Source: DATBAT01 sp963824805
Lineage (GTDB): Bacteria; Acidobacteriota; Terriglobia; Terriglobales; Acidobacteriaceae
Reading direction: 5' to 3'
DNA: 64,000 nucleotides
Assembly: GCA_963824805.1 (NCBI GenBank)
Contig: CAWGQZ010000087.1
Coordinates: 1-64,000 of the forward strand
Numbering within the stretch: position 1 is the first letter of the stretch; the number at the start of each line of letters is the position of its first letter. The translations under genes were made by a program, and so were the position numbers. Shown piece by piece: positions 17,947 through 27,432 of the stretch. The notes beneath the pieces were generated by a model. That model did not search any database. It had not been told where the DNA came from and saw only the letters and a list, made by a program, of their open reading frames with translations.

Positions 17947-19008
17947 GTGCGCCCCCCAGTGAATACAGGACTGCTCTTACTCATCATCACCGTCGGAACT
18001 GCCCTGTTTTTCGATTTTCTGAACGGCTTTCACGATGCCGCCAACAGCATCGCGACCGTGGTTTCTACGCGCGTCCTGTCGCCCAAACTGGCGGTGATTT
18101 GGGCCGCTATTTTCAATTTTGTCGCCGCCTTTATCCTGGGCACCGCAGTCGCTAAGACGATTGGCAAAGGCATGATTCGCCTTGACGACGTTACCCAGTA
18201 CGTCGTCATTGCCGGCCTTGCCGGAGCGATTGTCTGGGACTTGCTGACTTGGTGGTGGGGACTCCCCACGTCGTCATCCCACGCCCTGATTGGCGGCTAT
18301 GCCGGGGCAGCACTGGCCCGCGCCGCGTTTACTCACGGCATCGGCAACGCTTTCTCAGTAATCATTCCTCAAGGATGGACGAAGACGCTCATTTTTATCG
18401 TTGTCGCTCCCATCATTGGACTCGTGCTGGCTTTGCTGATTTCAGTGATCTCCTATTGGATTCTTCGTGATCGTTCTCCCCAGCAAGTGGACAAGTGGTT
18501 CCGCAAGTTGCAACTGCTGTCGGCAGCCGCCTACAGCCTGGGCCACGGCGGAAACGATGCCCAGAAGACCATGGGAATCATCGCCGGGGCTCTGTTCTCT
18601 GCGGGCTACATGAACTCAACCGACATGGCCCACGACTGGGGACACTGGAAGTGGTACATCATACTTGCCGCCCATACCGCTATTGCCTTAGGGACTTACT
18701 TTGGCGGCTGGCGCATCGTACGCACCATGGGATCGAAGATCACCAAGCTCAAACCGTTTGACGGATTCTGCGCAGAGACTGCCGGCGCCATCACACTTTT
18801 CGGCACTGCCCTGGCCGGGATTCCGGTTAGCACCACCCACACCATCACAGGAGCGATTGTTGGTGTAGGCGCCGTGCACCGCCTTTCTGCGGTCCGCTGG
18901 GGCGTGGCCCGGCGCATTGTCTGGGCATGGATCTTGACCATCCCAGCGGCTGCGGCAGTTTCCGCAACCGTCTTTTGGGTCATCCGCCTGGTCTATCCAG
19001 CGGCTTAG
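17947..19008 (+). CDS. pit: Low-affinity inorganic phosphate transporter, PiT family
   Basis: 353 residues with about 10 membrane helices. The duplicated PiT signatures are present: FDFLNGFHDAANSIATVVSTR near the N-terminus, and GGNDAQKTMGIIAGAL with PVSTTHTITGAIVG in the second half. It carries out metal-phosphate/proton or sodium symport across the inner membrane. The start is GTG at 17947, or GTG at 17959 giving MNTGLLLLI. The DUF47 regulator gene is 31 bases upstream and almost certainly co-transcribed. The small spacing to ribBA (27 bases) suggests possible read-through. Confidence 0.94.
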   Translation: MRPPVNTGLLLLIITVGTALFFDFLNGFHDAANSIATVVSTRVLSPKLAVIWAAIFNFVAAFILGTAVAKTIGKGMIRLDDVTQYVVIAGLAGAIVWDLLTWWWGLPTSSSHALIGGYAGAALARAAFTHGIGNAFSVIIPQGWTKTLIFIVVAPIIGLVLALLISVISYWILRDRSPQQVDKWFRKLQLLSAAAYSLGHGGNDAQKTMGIIAGALFSAGYMNSTDMAHDWGHWKWYIILAAHTAIALGTYFGGWRIVRTMGSKITKLKPFDGFCAETAGAITLFGTALAGIPVSTTHTITGAIVGVGAVHRLSAVRWGVARRIVWAWILTIPAAAAVSATVFWVIRLVYPAA

Positions 19009-19035
19009 CCTCCTCAAACTGCTACAATTTTCATC

Positions 19036-20215
19036 ATGGATTCCCCGTCCGCCTTCACCGACGTCCCAACCGCAATTGAAGAAATTCGTGCTGGCCGGAT
19101 GATCGTAGTCGTTGACGATGAAGACCGGGAGAATGAAGGCGATCTGACCCTGGCGGCGGAAAAGAGTCACGCCTGAGGCCATCAACTTCATGGCGAAGTA
19201 CGGTCGTGGGCTGGTTTGCCTGGCGATGACCGAAGAGCGATTGAACCACCTGCGCATCGGTCCCATGAGTTCGGAAAATACCTCAAACTACGGAACAGCT
19301 TTTTGCGAGGCCGTCGACGCGCGCGACGGGGTCACGACCGGCATTTCGGCCTATGATCGTGCCCGCACCATTCAGGTAGCCATCGACCCGGCAACCCGGC
19401 CCGCCGACCTCGCACGTCCTGGTCACATCTTTCCCCTTCAGGCTCGCAAGGGCGGGGTTCTGGTCCGCGCTGGACAGACCGAAGCGGCCGTAGATCTTTC
19501 TCGGCTCGCCGGATTAGTCCCTGCCGGCATCATCTGCGAAATCATGCGCGACGATGGAACCATGGCTCGTGTGCCTGACTTGATTGAATTTTGTGCCACG
19601 CACCATATGAAAATGCTGACGGTCGCGGAATTAATCCGTTACCGCATGCAGCATGAGCGCTATGTTCGCCGTGTGGGTGAAGCGGTCGTAGGTACGCCCT
19701 ATGGCGAATTCCGGCTGATCGCTTATGAAAGCGGAGTCGAGGGCGGTGAGTCGCACGTGGCTCTGGTGCGAGGAGACATCGACTCGGGAACCGAGCCCGT
19801 GCTGGTTCGCATGCATGCCCACTGCCTGATGGGTGACGTCTTCGGATCTACGGGATGCGACTGCCACGAAACCATCGAAGGCTCTCTGCATGCAATTGCA
19901 CGCGAAGGCCGGGGCGCGTTGATTTATCTGCACCAGACCTCAAAAGGATTCTCCGTAGAAAAGGTCGGCGAGCGAACCGCATTGGCGTTCCATCGCGACA
20001 AGCGGCATCCTTCCCTGCCGGAAAGCGAACGTAAAACCCAACGCGAAATCGGATTGGGCGCGCAGATTCTTTCCGATCTCAATTTGCGCCGAATTCGACT
20101 GCTCACTAATCATCCTCGTAAAGTGGCAGCGCTCGAAGGTTTCGGCATCGAGATTGTGGAGCAGATTCCGGTGCCGCTGGGCGGAAAAGAAAAATCATTG
20201 TTGCAAAAGAATTGA
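19036..20215 (+). CDS. ribBA: RibBA-like protein: DHBP synthase fused to a divergent GTP cyclohydrolase II domain, frameshifted
   Basis: The first frame (19036 to about 19165) starts with ATG and has the DHBP synthase signature DDEDRENEGDL (residues 27-37). It stops after an extra base in 19161-19166, and the protein resumes as VTPEAINFMAKYGRGLVCLAM. The frame-restored protein has about 393 residues. The C-terminal half is related to GTP cyclohydrolase II and keeps the three zinc cysteines (codons at 19823, 19856 and 19862). It lacks the usual RQEGRGIGL and DxR catalytic motifs, having HQTSKGFSVEKVG and TQREIGLG instead. The first half should make 3,4-dihydroxy-2-butanone 4-phosphate for riboflavin synthesis. 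Activity of the second half is doubtful. Confidence 0.88.
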
Positions 20216-20218
20216 TTT

Positions 20219-20632
20219 CATTGACTTAGCAGTTCCGTGAAGGCATAGGCGCTAAGTTGTTGAAAAATCGCGAGCCGGTTCCTTCCCGGCCGGGGTAAAG
20301 AAACTCTCCTACAATGCCCTTTGCGAGCTTCTGGTTGACTTCCGCTGCGTAGTTGATTTGCCCATAACTTGAGGGGCCGGCTTCTGCCCAGTACCTATTC
20401 GAATGTACATACATTGGCGCTAAGCTGAGCATCGAGAAGCAGTTACAATGAGTGGCCCCGAAACGTGCCACTTCTGTGCCCAAAGTTTACGCGTTCAGGG
20501 GCACTACAAGACATCAAGTCATCTCAATCCAAGTGAGCCAGGAACGAGACGATCCAAGAGCAATGGTCGAAGGCGATAGGGCCCGACGTGAAATCTTGTT
20601 AAACTCGTCTTCATCCTCACAAGCAGGTGTGC
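20219..20632. other. Intergenic region without recognised features
   Basis: About 410 bases before the exported peptidase gene. Short reading frames here have no family resemblance and poor start signals. No RNA gene or riboswitch was recognised. Confidence 0.45.
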
Positions 20633-22585
20633 ATGCGTTCTCTTATTCCATTTCTTATGGTCGTGCTCATGACTACGTTGGCAACGCCGCAGGCGATTAC
20701 CGATCCCAAGCAAGTGACCAGTAAATCCAATGCCCAGGTAGAAAAGAGCCTGAGCATCGAAAAGCTGTACATGACCCGCAATGTGGGTTCGACAACTTGG
20801 TCGCCCGATGGCAAGTCGATCGCATTCATAAGCAATATCAGTGGCCGCAACAATATCTGGGTGGTGCCATCCACCGGAGGATGGCCAACGCAGCTCACCA
20901 TCAGCGACCAGCGTCAAAGCTCACCGACATGGTCACCCGATGGCAAGTGGATCGCATTTCAGTCCGACTACGACGGCGACGAGCAATGGGATATCTACCT
21001 GGTCTCGCCTAAGACCGGCATGGTGGTAAACGTCACCAACACTCGCCAGGTCGCGGAGCTTTCTCCCACGTGGTCGCCCGACGGTCGCTACCTGGCGTAC
21101 GAGGTAAAGCCCAAAACTTCTTCGGTGTATGAGATTGATATCTACGACACCCTGATGCGGGAAACCAAGCACCTGACCAGCAACACTCCCGCCAACAAGA
21201 TGAACTCGAGTCCGATTTGGTCACACGACGGAAAATGGATCGCTTATACCGAAGAACAGGCCAAGGGAACGGACTCGAACATTTACCTGACAGAGGTTGC
21301 CAGCGGCACGAAGACCCTGTTGACGCCGCACCAAGGCGAGCAAATTTATTCGGCTAACGATTTCTCTCCTGACGGCAAAAACCTTCTCGTCACCTCAAAT
21401 GCCGATAACGGATACGAGAACGTTGGCCTGCTCTTTATCGCCAGCAAGAAGGTCAAATGGCTGACCAAAGATAAGTGGGAGATCAATGGCGGCAATTTCT
21501 CTCCCGATGGAAAAGAAGTTCTATGGAAGGCGAACGTTGATGGAAACACCGATATCTACGTTCACAATCTTGTGACCGGCAAGAGTACAGCATTGCCGCT
21601 GCCGAAGGGCGTGAATTCATTGGGCGGTTCCGAGTCGCCTTTCACTAAAGACGGATCGCGCCTACTCTACTACCACAACGGTCCGAACGCCCCCGACGAT
21701 GCCTGGGTCTATACCCGCGCCACTGGCAAGTCGCAGCAGGTGACGCATTCGCTGGTAGCCGGCATTCGTTCCGAGGACATGGTTGAGCCCATGTTGGTCC
21801 ATTATCCGAGCCGCGACGGCAAGTGGACCATCTCCGCCTTTCTCTATGTTCCCTACAACATGCCGAAGAACGGGCAGAACGCGGTGATAGTGTACGTACA
21901 CGGCGGCCCGACCTCGCAGACCATGAATTCCTTCAGCCGCTTTATCCAGTACGCGGCCAACCAGGGTTACATGGTGCTGGCACCCAACTATCGTGGTTCG
22001 CGAGGCTACGGCAAGGAATTCCAGCAGGCCAATCTGGGCGACATGGGTGGCGGCGACCTACAAGACGTTCTGGCTGGGGTCGACTGGTTGAAGCAAACAG
22101 GATATCCCGATCCCAAGAAATTCATCCTGATGGGCGGAAGCTACGGCGGCTACCTAACCATGATGGGCGTGACCAAAGCGCCCGAGATGTGGGCCGCGGG
22201 TGTACCGATAGTCCCCTTCGTCAACTGGTTCACGGAAATTGAGAACGAAGACCCGGTGCTGCGCGAGTCGGACCTCGCCACCATGGGCGACCCCAAGACC
22301 AACAAAGCTCTGTACGAAGACCGCTCGCCGATTTTCTTCGTCGACAAAATTACTGCTCCCCTGATTCTCCTGGCGGGAGGCAATGACCCGCGTTGTCCCA
22401 AAACCGAAGCCATGCAGGTTGTGGACGCCGTCAAGAAACGCGGTGGCACGGCGGAGTATCACGTCTACGAAAACGAAGGCCACGGATTCGCCCGCGTGGA
22501 AAACCAGATTGACGCCTACAACCGCGTGGCCAGCTTCCTGAAAGCCCACGTGCCCCCGCAGGATTGCAGTTGCACCCTGCCCTAG
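20633..22585 (+). CDS. Exported S9 family peptidase (prolyl oligopeptidase/dipeptidyl aminopeptidase type)
   Basis: About 650 residues. Residues 1-22 form a signal peptide. A TolB/WD40-like beta propeller follows, with repeated TWSPDGKxIAF blades to about residue 370. The C-terminal alpha/beta hydrolase has the nucleophile GGSYGGY (Ser about 503), Asp in GGNDPRC (about 585) and His in NEGHGF (about 617). The propeller limits substrates to short peptides. It probably acts in the periplasm in peptide scavenging. ATG 20633 is preferred over GTG 20627 because it starts directly at the basic MRSLIPF signal. It stands alone. Confidence 0.93.
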   Translation: MRSLIPFLMVVLMTTLATPQAITDPKQVTSKSNAQVEKSLSIEKLYMTRNVGSTTWSPDGKSIAFISNISGRNNIWVVPSTGGWPTQLTISDQRQSSPTWSPDGKWIAFQSDYDGDEQWDIYLVSPKTGMVVNVTNTRQVAELSPTWSPDGRYLAYEVKPKTSSVYEIDIYDTLMRETKHLTSNTPANKMNSSPIWSHDGKWIAYTEEQAKGTDSNIYLTEVASGTKTLLTPHQGEQIYSANDFSPDGKNLLVTSNADNGYENVGLLFIASKKVKWLTKDKWEINGGNFSPDGKEVLWKANVDGNTDIYVHNLVTGKSTALPLPKGVNSLGGSESPFTKDGSRLLYYHNGPNAPDDAWVYTRATGKSQQVTHSLVAGIRSEDMVEPMLVHYPSRDGKWTISAFLYVPYNMPKNGQNAVIVYVHGGPTSQTMNSFSRFIQYAANQGYMVLAPNYRGSRGYGKEFQQANLGDMGGGDLQDVLAGVDWLKQTGYPDPKKFILMGGSYGGYLTMMGVTKAPEMWAAGVPIVPFVNWFTEIENEDPVLRESDLATMGDPKTNKALYEDRSPIFFVDKITAPLILLAGGNDPRCPKTEAMQVVDAVKKRGGTAEYHVYENEGHGFARVENQIDAYNRVASFLKAHVPPQDCSCTLP

Positions 22586-22604
22586 GTGTGTTCAGCCTGT
22601 GGCC

Positions 22605-22632
22605 TGGTGTTGCATTTTGGAATGCGGCACCA
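22605..22632. repeat. Palindromic hairpin after the S9 peptidase gene
   Basis: TGGTGTTGCATT pairs with AATGCGGCACCA (10 of 12 positions) across a 4-base loop, 20 bases after the stop. There is no T tract. It may be a REP-type element or a weak terminator. The rest of 22586-22908 shows nothing I recognise. Confidence 0.5.
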
Positions 22633-22908
22633 CGCTTCCTTACCATCGCCGCCCTGTGTCTTACCACCGCGTACACGCGCCGAGCGCAGGTTCAAAGCCA
22701 GATTCTTTGTTGAGAACCCAGACTACCTGGAACTCAAGGCGGGGTGGCGAATCCGGGTTGTCGTGCCAATTTTGCCATCTGGCGGATAGATCGTGCCCGT
22801 GCCCCCACCCCGGAAGGCAATTCCCTCGTCTCCACGACAAGCCCGGTGGCAGGGTTCAATGAGCGTGATATCGGGGATGTTTCATCAACTATTCGCAGTC
22901 CGTGGCGC

Positions 22909-23337
22909 CTATTCCTCATCCTTCACCCGGACCTCTTTCATTTCCTTGATTTCCGTGATCACGATTGCATGAGTTCCGGTTCGCTCAAACACAATCCCGC
23001 TCGCCCGCACGTACTTGCCGACAAACGGCATGAGTACCTGCCGTTGATCCGCATCGGGCATCTTGGCAGAGATGGGAAAATACAGCTGATCATCTTTGGT
23101 CAGAATCACGAGCGGCGAGCCACCCTTCACGCAATCCTGTACGCACTTGGCGCCCATACTCGTCGCATGGTTATCAAGATTCTGAATTGGGCAAGCGACA
23201 TCCCGCACCAGCCCTTCTATGGTTTCGTTGGAAACATTCGCCCGGGCACCGGCCATGTCCGTGGTCTGTGGAGGCTGAGACGCCGCCAAGAGAATCCCGC
23301 AGCACGCAAGCAGGCCAATCTTCAACGGTCGGATCAT
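22909..23337 (-). CDS. Secreted small protein of unknown function with paired cysteines
   Basis: 142 residues from the ATG at 23337, chosen because GGAG lies six bases upstream. An upstream in-frame ATG at 23361 lacks this. The N-terminus is a signal peptide (IRPLKIGLLACCGILLAA). The mature part has three spaced cysteines (VACPIQN, KCVQDCVKGG) followed by SPLVILTKDDQLYFPIS and GKYVRASGIV, which suggests a small beta-barrel, OB-like domain. No named family is recognised. The Cys pattern could bind a metal or form disulfides. It is transcribed toward the S9 peptidase gene. Confidence 0.75.
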   Translation of the reverse strand: MIRPLKIGLLACCGILLAASQPPQTTDMAGARANVSNETIEGLVRDVACPIQNLDNHATSMGAKCVQDCVKGGSPLVILTKDDQLYFPISAKMPDADQRQVLMPFVGKYVRASGIVFERTGTHAIVITEIKEMKEVRVKDEE

Positions 23338-23499
23338 CGGTCTCTCCTTTTCATTGGGCATTATTTTTTCCGCAGTGTTTATGCGTTTGATGAAGCGTCT
23401 AAATCATTGCACAATTGGGACGTGGTACGGATTCAAGCTCCCGATAAGCCCTGATAAATACACACCATGGTGGGTTTGGCTGCTATCGATTCTTCTTCG

Positions 23500-24057
23500 C
23501 TATCGCTGCGCCTGTCTGTAGGCGGGGATACGCGCGACCAGATAGGCGCCGAGCGCTAAGTCCACGAGCAGGCAGGCAACTGCATACCAATCCGGGACAT
23601 AAGCCGAGTTCTTATAGTGCCAAGAATCCCAAGCCAATCCATGGCCGGCGATTCCTATCGCAAGGAACCAGGGCGAGTTCTTTAAGCCGAGTGCAGCGAA
23701 AGTGGCAAATAGCGCCAATCCCAGAAGCTCTACCCAGATCCACGAATTCGCTGCACGGGCGCCTGCTGCGAACCAGCCCAGCACATAGGCGAGAGGCATG
23801 CCCACAAGAAAAGCGGTAAGCCAGGCTCGCTCAAACTTCACTGCCCGCGATCCCAGCCAACGCGCCAACCAAAGGCAGGCGACGGTAACCGCCGAGGCAA
23901 TGGTGGCAAGGAGAAACGGATCTCCAGCCGCCTGCCATGACGGAACCATATAGAGCATCCACGCAGTGATGATCGAAAGGCCAATCAGGACAGCTATTTG
24001 AATAGCGTTTGGTACTTTGGTCAGGCCCGGTACGCCTACTCTTGCGATCGTATTCAT
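23500..24057 (-). CDS. Integral membrane protein of unknown function
   Basis: 185 residues from ATG 24057 (MNTIARVG). An upstream ATG-equivalent exists in frame at 24093 but adds a charged, unlikely N-terminus. About five hydrophobic helices are seen, including IAVLIGLSIITAWMLY and AWLTAFLVGMPLAYVLG, with a conserved-looking GHGLAWDSWHYKN loop. No family is recognised. It is the second of several consecutive minus-strand membrane or secreted unknowns. Confidence 0.7.
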   Translation of the reverse strand: MNTIARVGVPGLTKVPNAIQIAVLIGLSIITAWMLYMVPSWQAAGDPFLLATIASAVTVACLWLARWLGSRAVKFERAWLTAFLVGMPLAYVLGWFAAGARAANSWIWVELLGLALFATFAALGLKNSPWFLAIGIAGHGLAWDSWHYKNSAYVPDWYAVACLLVDLALGAYLVARIPAYRQAQR

Positions 24058-24383
24058 GTTCGGCTCGTCCTCTGTTGTCACCTGACGCCTCACCTCGCAG
24101 TATATTCGGCATGGGGAAGATGCGGGCCTTGAGCTGTAGCGATGGTCCTTTGCCGGTTGACCGACATCTCGGAAGTTAACTTCTGCAATCAGATGATCGG
24201 CGGTTCTTTGTAACTGTCGTGATCAAGCATTCTGCTCAAACCCCGGTCGTGAGCCAAATAAAGCTGGTCCGGTTCGCCAGTCACGGTGCAACCATCGAAA
24301 TCAACAGATGTCACTCATGAAGCCGCCGCAAGGAGGATTCAACCGCCACTCCGTCCCGCTGAGCCAAGAAAATGAAGAAGAGC
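24058..24383. other. Intergenic region without recognised features
   Basis: About 325 bases between two minus-strand membrane genes. TATACT at 24101-24106 on the minus strand could be a -10 box for the gene ending at 23500, but no -35 is convincing. Confidence 0.35.
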
Positions 24384-25215
24384 TCATCCAATTTTTTCCG
24401 TCTGAGCTATTTCCGTCTCTTGCTGCATGCCTGGAGAACGTCCAAAGGACTTCTTCTTCACTAGATTGTGCTTCGCTACGAGGGCGCCAATGCTGTAGGC
24501 CACTCCAGCATAAAAAGGGGCAACCATTATCAACTGTGTTTCGACACGCACAACATCAACACCACCAAAATCAGGAGTAAGGGTGGGCATCCTCCGCTGG
24601 ATGACGAAAAAATATGAGAGCAAGGTGGAAGTGTGGGGAACAAGAACCGACGAGTACGGTTCGGTGAATGTCAGCATCTTGTACAAAAGCACGACGGTAG
24701 GGGACGACCCACGCCCAGGTTGCCAGCCTGGGAAAGCGCGGATATATGAAGTACCCCACCACGAAAGCCGGAGCCAGACTTACTAGCTCGAAATGCTGAA
24801 GGTAGTCGCTACCAGTGAGAGGGAGAGTGATACCGAATAGAGGAAGTACCCAGATAGACCAGCGGCTAAGAAGCCAGGGGCCGAGATGGATGCCGCAAAC
24901 CGCAGCTGCCGTCGTATGAAGTGCAAACAGCCCTACCCTATTTTCGCCCAACCAGGCAAGACCAGCACGATGAGCAAGCTGGAGTGCCTGCTCGTCGGAA
25001 ACATCGTTCCGAACCACCCATCTTGTCCAGGCAGGCAGTGCCAGGGAGTGCCACTGCCATCCAAACGCCACACCCGCCAGAACGTAGTACACAAGGAGAA
25101 AGGGGCCAAGCATGCGTAAGCCAAAGAACGGCACCAGCAGAATCGCTGCTATCGCGGGAGCAGTAAGGGCGAGATGGCCAATAACAATTGCTCTGCGTGC
25201 AAGTGCCTTATCCAT
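24384..25215 (-). CDS. Polytopic membrane protein of unknown function, frameshifted
   Basis: The long first frame (to about 24700) and a second frame (24384 to about 24705) join naturally: ATWAWVVP should continue as TVVLLYKMLTFTEPYSS. The break is at the run of four C residues on the coding strand (24700-24703), where three would restore the frame. The combined protein has about 276 residues and 7-8 hydrophobic helices, a tryptophan-rich N-terminal half and a charged, probably cytoplasmic C-terminus. The family is unknown. A homopolymer indel points to a sequence error rather than decay. Confidence 0.65.
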
Positions 25216-25363
25216 CGTGCGGCGAAGTATATCGCAGGCGAGGGAAAAAGCGTCTACCGCCGATTGCCACTAGGCAGTTTCGATTCAATCGCCGTGAGTG
25301 CAAGAGCGATTTTGTCGCCAAATTGAGAAAGCTGCACCCGCAGGACCACTGCGCGCAGCGGGG

Positions 25364-26308
25364 CTATTCCTGGTAGAGCACAAGCAATATGCCCAACAAC
25401 ACCATGCTGCTCGGCCAAAGGTAGGGAATGAAAGGCCGACGCCAAAACCTCCCGTCGGAAATGAGTTTGAACAGCGCAATGCTAAAGCCAACGATCATAA
25501 ACCAGAAGTGTTCGCGCGCGACCAGCACCATAGAGGGCGTCAAGTGGTGGTGATGGTCGGGCGCAGGAGTGACGGCGAGAGCTGAATCGTTACCGGTCGG
25601 CATGGAGGAATGATTCATGCCAGAGTGATCCATGGGCATGCCACCGTGGTCCATATGCATCCTCGAGTGATTCATGCCGGGCATGGAATTGGATGCATGC
25701 GGAGCGGGCAATTCTCGATAGGGACCGAGGGCAGGATTGACCAAATAGGCGCGGGCTTCCGGTGAATTCGCACCGGAGCTGGCGGTGTGATCGTGAACGA
25801 GGAGGAAAGCCGCGCCGATGATGGCGAGGAAGCAGAATGTCCACGTGCCCCAGAAGCGATTGAGCGATGTGCGCGTGCGAAGATACTCGACGATGGCTAT
25901 AGCAATGAGGAGCAGGGCGTAGATTTTGTGCTGCCCAGCTTCCTGGTCGTGGTGCAAAAGCCAAGCCCAGTTCAGGTTGCCGCGCGGCCAGATTTCAGCG
26001 TCACTCCAAAGAGCCAGGAACACCCCCGCAAGCAGAAATAGGGCAGGCCATATATAACGCAGGGCGCTGAGATCCGGAGCAAGACAGGAGGCGAGGACGA
26101 GGACTCCGACTCCAATTAAGGCCCATCCCGCAATGTGGTGATTGAATTCCGAGGGAGCCTTGTTGGGATCCTCTGATGCCGGGGAGACGAGAGCTGAAAC
26201 AGCGATCAGATGTTGGCCAGAGGCACGGGCCATGATGACGCTGCCTGCAAACCCACTCAGCCCGGCCAGGCTGAGCCAGAGAATCAAGACATGACTTGTC
26301 ACACGCAT
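25364..26308 (-). CDS. Membrane protein with Met/His-rich (probable copper-binding) loop
   Basis: 314 residues from ATG 26308, chosen because MRVTSHVLILWLSLAGL is a good first membrane helix. A longer upstream frame has no such support. About seven helices are seen. Between helices near residues 205-245 is a loop packed with MxH and MDHxGM repeats (MPGMNHSRMHMDHGG, then further HSGMNHSSM), ending in PDHHHHLTP. Such Met/His clusters in exported loops bind Cu(I)/Cu(II) in copper-resistance proteins. The copper role is therefore inferred from composition only. No known copper regulator or ATPase is adjacent. Confidence 0.75.
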   Translation of the reverse strand: MRVTSHVLILWLSLAGLSGFAGSVIMARASGQHLIAVSALVSPASEDPNKAPSEFNHHIAGWALIGVGVLVLASCLAPDLSALRYIWPALFLLAGVFLALWSDAEIWPRGNLNWAWLLHHDQEAGQHKIYALLLIAIAIVEYLRTRTSLNRFWGTWTFCFLAIIGAAFLLVHDHTASSGANSPEARAYLVNPALGPYRELPAPHASNSMPGMNHSRMHMDHGGMPMDHSGMNHSSMPTGNDSALAVTPAPDHHHHLTPSMVLVAREHFWFMIVGFSIALFKLISDGRFWRRPFIPYLWPSSMVLLGILLVLYQE

Positions 26309-26522
26309 GCGCACCCCAGCTATTTCCCCAGATGACCAGTAGCTCCGGCACCTTCTACATTGAGAGTGCTCTAGTGGCGCGAATATGGAACACTGGCATT
26401 TCTGACAGTGGAAATCTGGTTTCAGGGGGAGGACGTGGCTAGCGCTGATGCGAACCAGACGGTTGCACCGTGGTTCCCGCAACAGCTGGGCACGTAGACT
26501 GGGAAAAGGTTGGGAGGACCTC

Positions 26523-27236
26523 ATGCATAACCGAGTTGTATGGATTCTGTCGATGGCGATCTGTTTGAGTGCGTGGGTTGCCGCACAGGAGCAGGTCCTC
26601 AACATGGACAATGAGCCGCACTATTCACGGGTCTTCACCAACCAGTATTGTCGCGCGTACCTTTTGCGCTTGGGCCGCCTCGAAGAGACGAAACCGGTGG
26701 CGCATGAACATGACTGGGTGCGAATGACGCTGAACGGCACGGTCGAGCAAGCGTGGGGCGGAACTGTTTATGGCAGTGCGCCCTACGAAGATCCCGAAGG
26801 CTATGTGGTTTCGTTTTTGTTTCCGGTAAACCGGGTAAGCTTGCGGAATCCGCACATTGACCCGTACGGGGCGATCATTGTTGAAATCATGCAAGGAGAC
26901 GACAGCCGCAATCGCATGCGCGATCCGTCGCTGTCTCCCTTTGGACAAAAGCTCGGTCCGGGCGTGGACCCCCATGTCTCCTATGTCAATGCTCTGACGA
27001 AAACTTCGGTCGAGATTCTGAACGTGCAGTTACTCGGCGGCGACTCGAAAGAGCCGCACTCGGGCGGGGTGGGTGCCCTGATGGTGGCGATGACCGATCT
27101 TAATTTGTTGCACCAAGAGAACGGGGAGGCGAAGGAACTGCGGCTCTATAAAGGCAACGTACAGTGGTTTCCCGGTGCAACCCCCACCTTCAAGAATTCC
27201 GGGAAGAATCCTGCCGCTTTGTGGTTCTGGAAATGA
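26523..27236 (+). CDS. Secreted cupin-like protein of unknown function
   Basis: 237 residues from ATG 26523, with GGAGG five bases upstream. The signal peptide is VVWILSMAICLSAWVAA, with probable cleavage before QEQ. The mature chain looks like beta-rich cupin repeats (VAHEHDWVRMTLNGTVEQ, with His-x-His as a possible metal ligand, and a later ELRLYKGNVQWFPGAT). It is divergent from the Met/His-rich membrane protein gene, so the two may share regulation. The substrate is unknown. Confidence 0.72.
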   Translation: MHNRVVWILSMAICLSAWVAAQEQVLNMDNEPHYSRVFTNQYCRAYLLRLGRLEETKPVAHEHDWVRMTLNGTVEQAWGGTVYGSAPYEDPEGYVVSFLFPVNRVSLRNPHIDPYGAIIVEIMQGDDSRNRMRDPSLSPFGQKLGPGVDPHVSYVNALTKTSVEILNVQLLGGDSKEPHSGGVGALMVAMTDLNLLHQENGEAKELRLYKGNVQWFPGATPTFKNSGKNPAALWFWK

Positions 27237-27303
27237 AATAAATTAGCCCGAACTCAGGAGGACGGATCGATACCCTTCTGGAGGTTATCTTCGGCTCCTG
27301 TCT

Positions 27304-27363
27304 GCGGGCGCTAAAGCGACCGCATCATGACTATGATTTCTTGTCGTGGTGCTGAAGCACCAC
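27304..27363. repeat. Two adjacent palindromic repeat units between convergent genes
   Basis: GCGG-g-CGCT pairs with AGCG-a-CCGC at 27304-27323, and GTGGTGCT pairs with AGCACCAC at 27346-27363. The pattern of GCTAAAGC and GCTGAAGC cores resembles dispersed REP-type elements common between genes in Acidobacteriota. It may protect or end both convergent transcripts. Confidence 0.6.
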
Positions 27364-27432
27364 GCTTCGACGGAGCTTAGGGCACATTGCCCTTCCAGCC
27401 AGAGTTCGCCTTAGAGGGGAGGCGCCCCGGCT

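Noticed and set aside
20219..20632. FMN riboswitch or RNA gene between ribBA and the S9 peptidase gene
   Set aside because: No conserved FMN-riboswitch boxes or folded RNA core were recognised, and the region lies downstream of ribBA rather than upstream.
22744..23454. 236-residue plus-strand frame opposite the secreted Cys protein
   Set aside because: Opposite strand to a gene with a signal peptide and good ribosome binding site; low-complexity shadow sequence with no motifs.
27304..27363. Adjacent palindromes as a CRISPR array
   Set aside because: The units differ in sequence and length and lack regular spacers; there are no Cas genes in the window.
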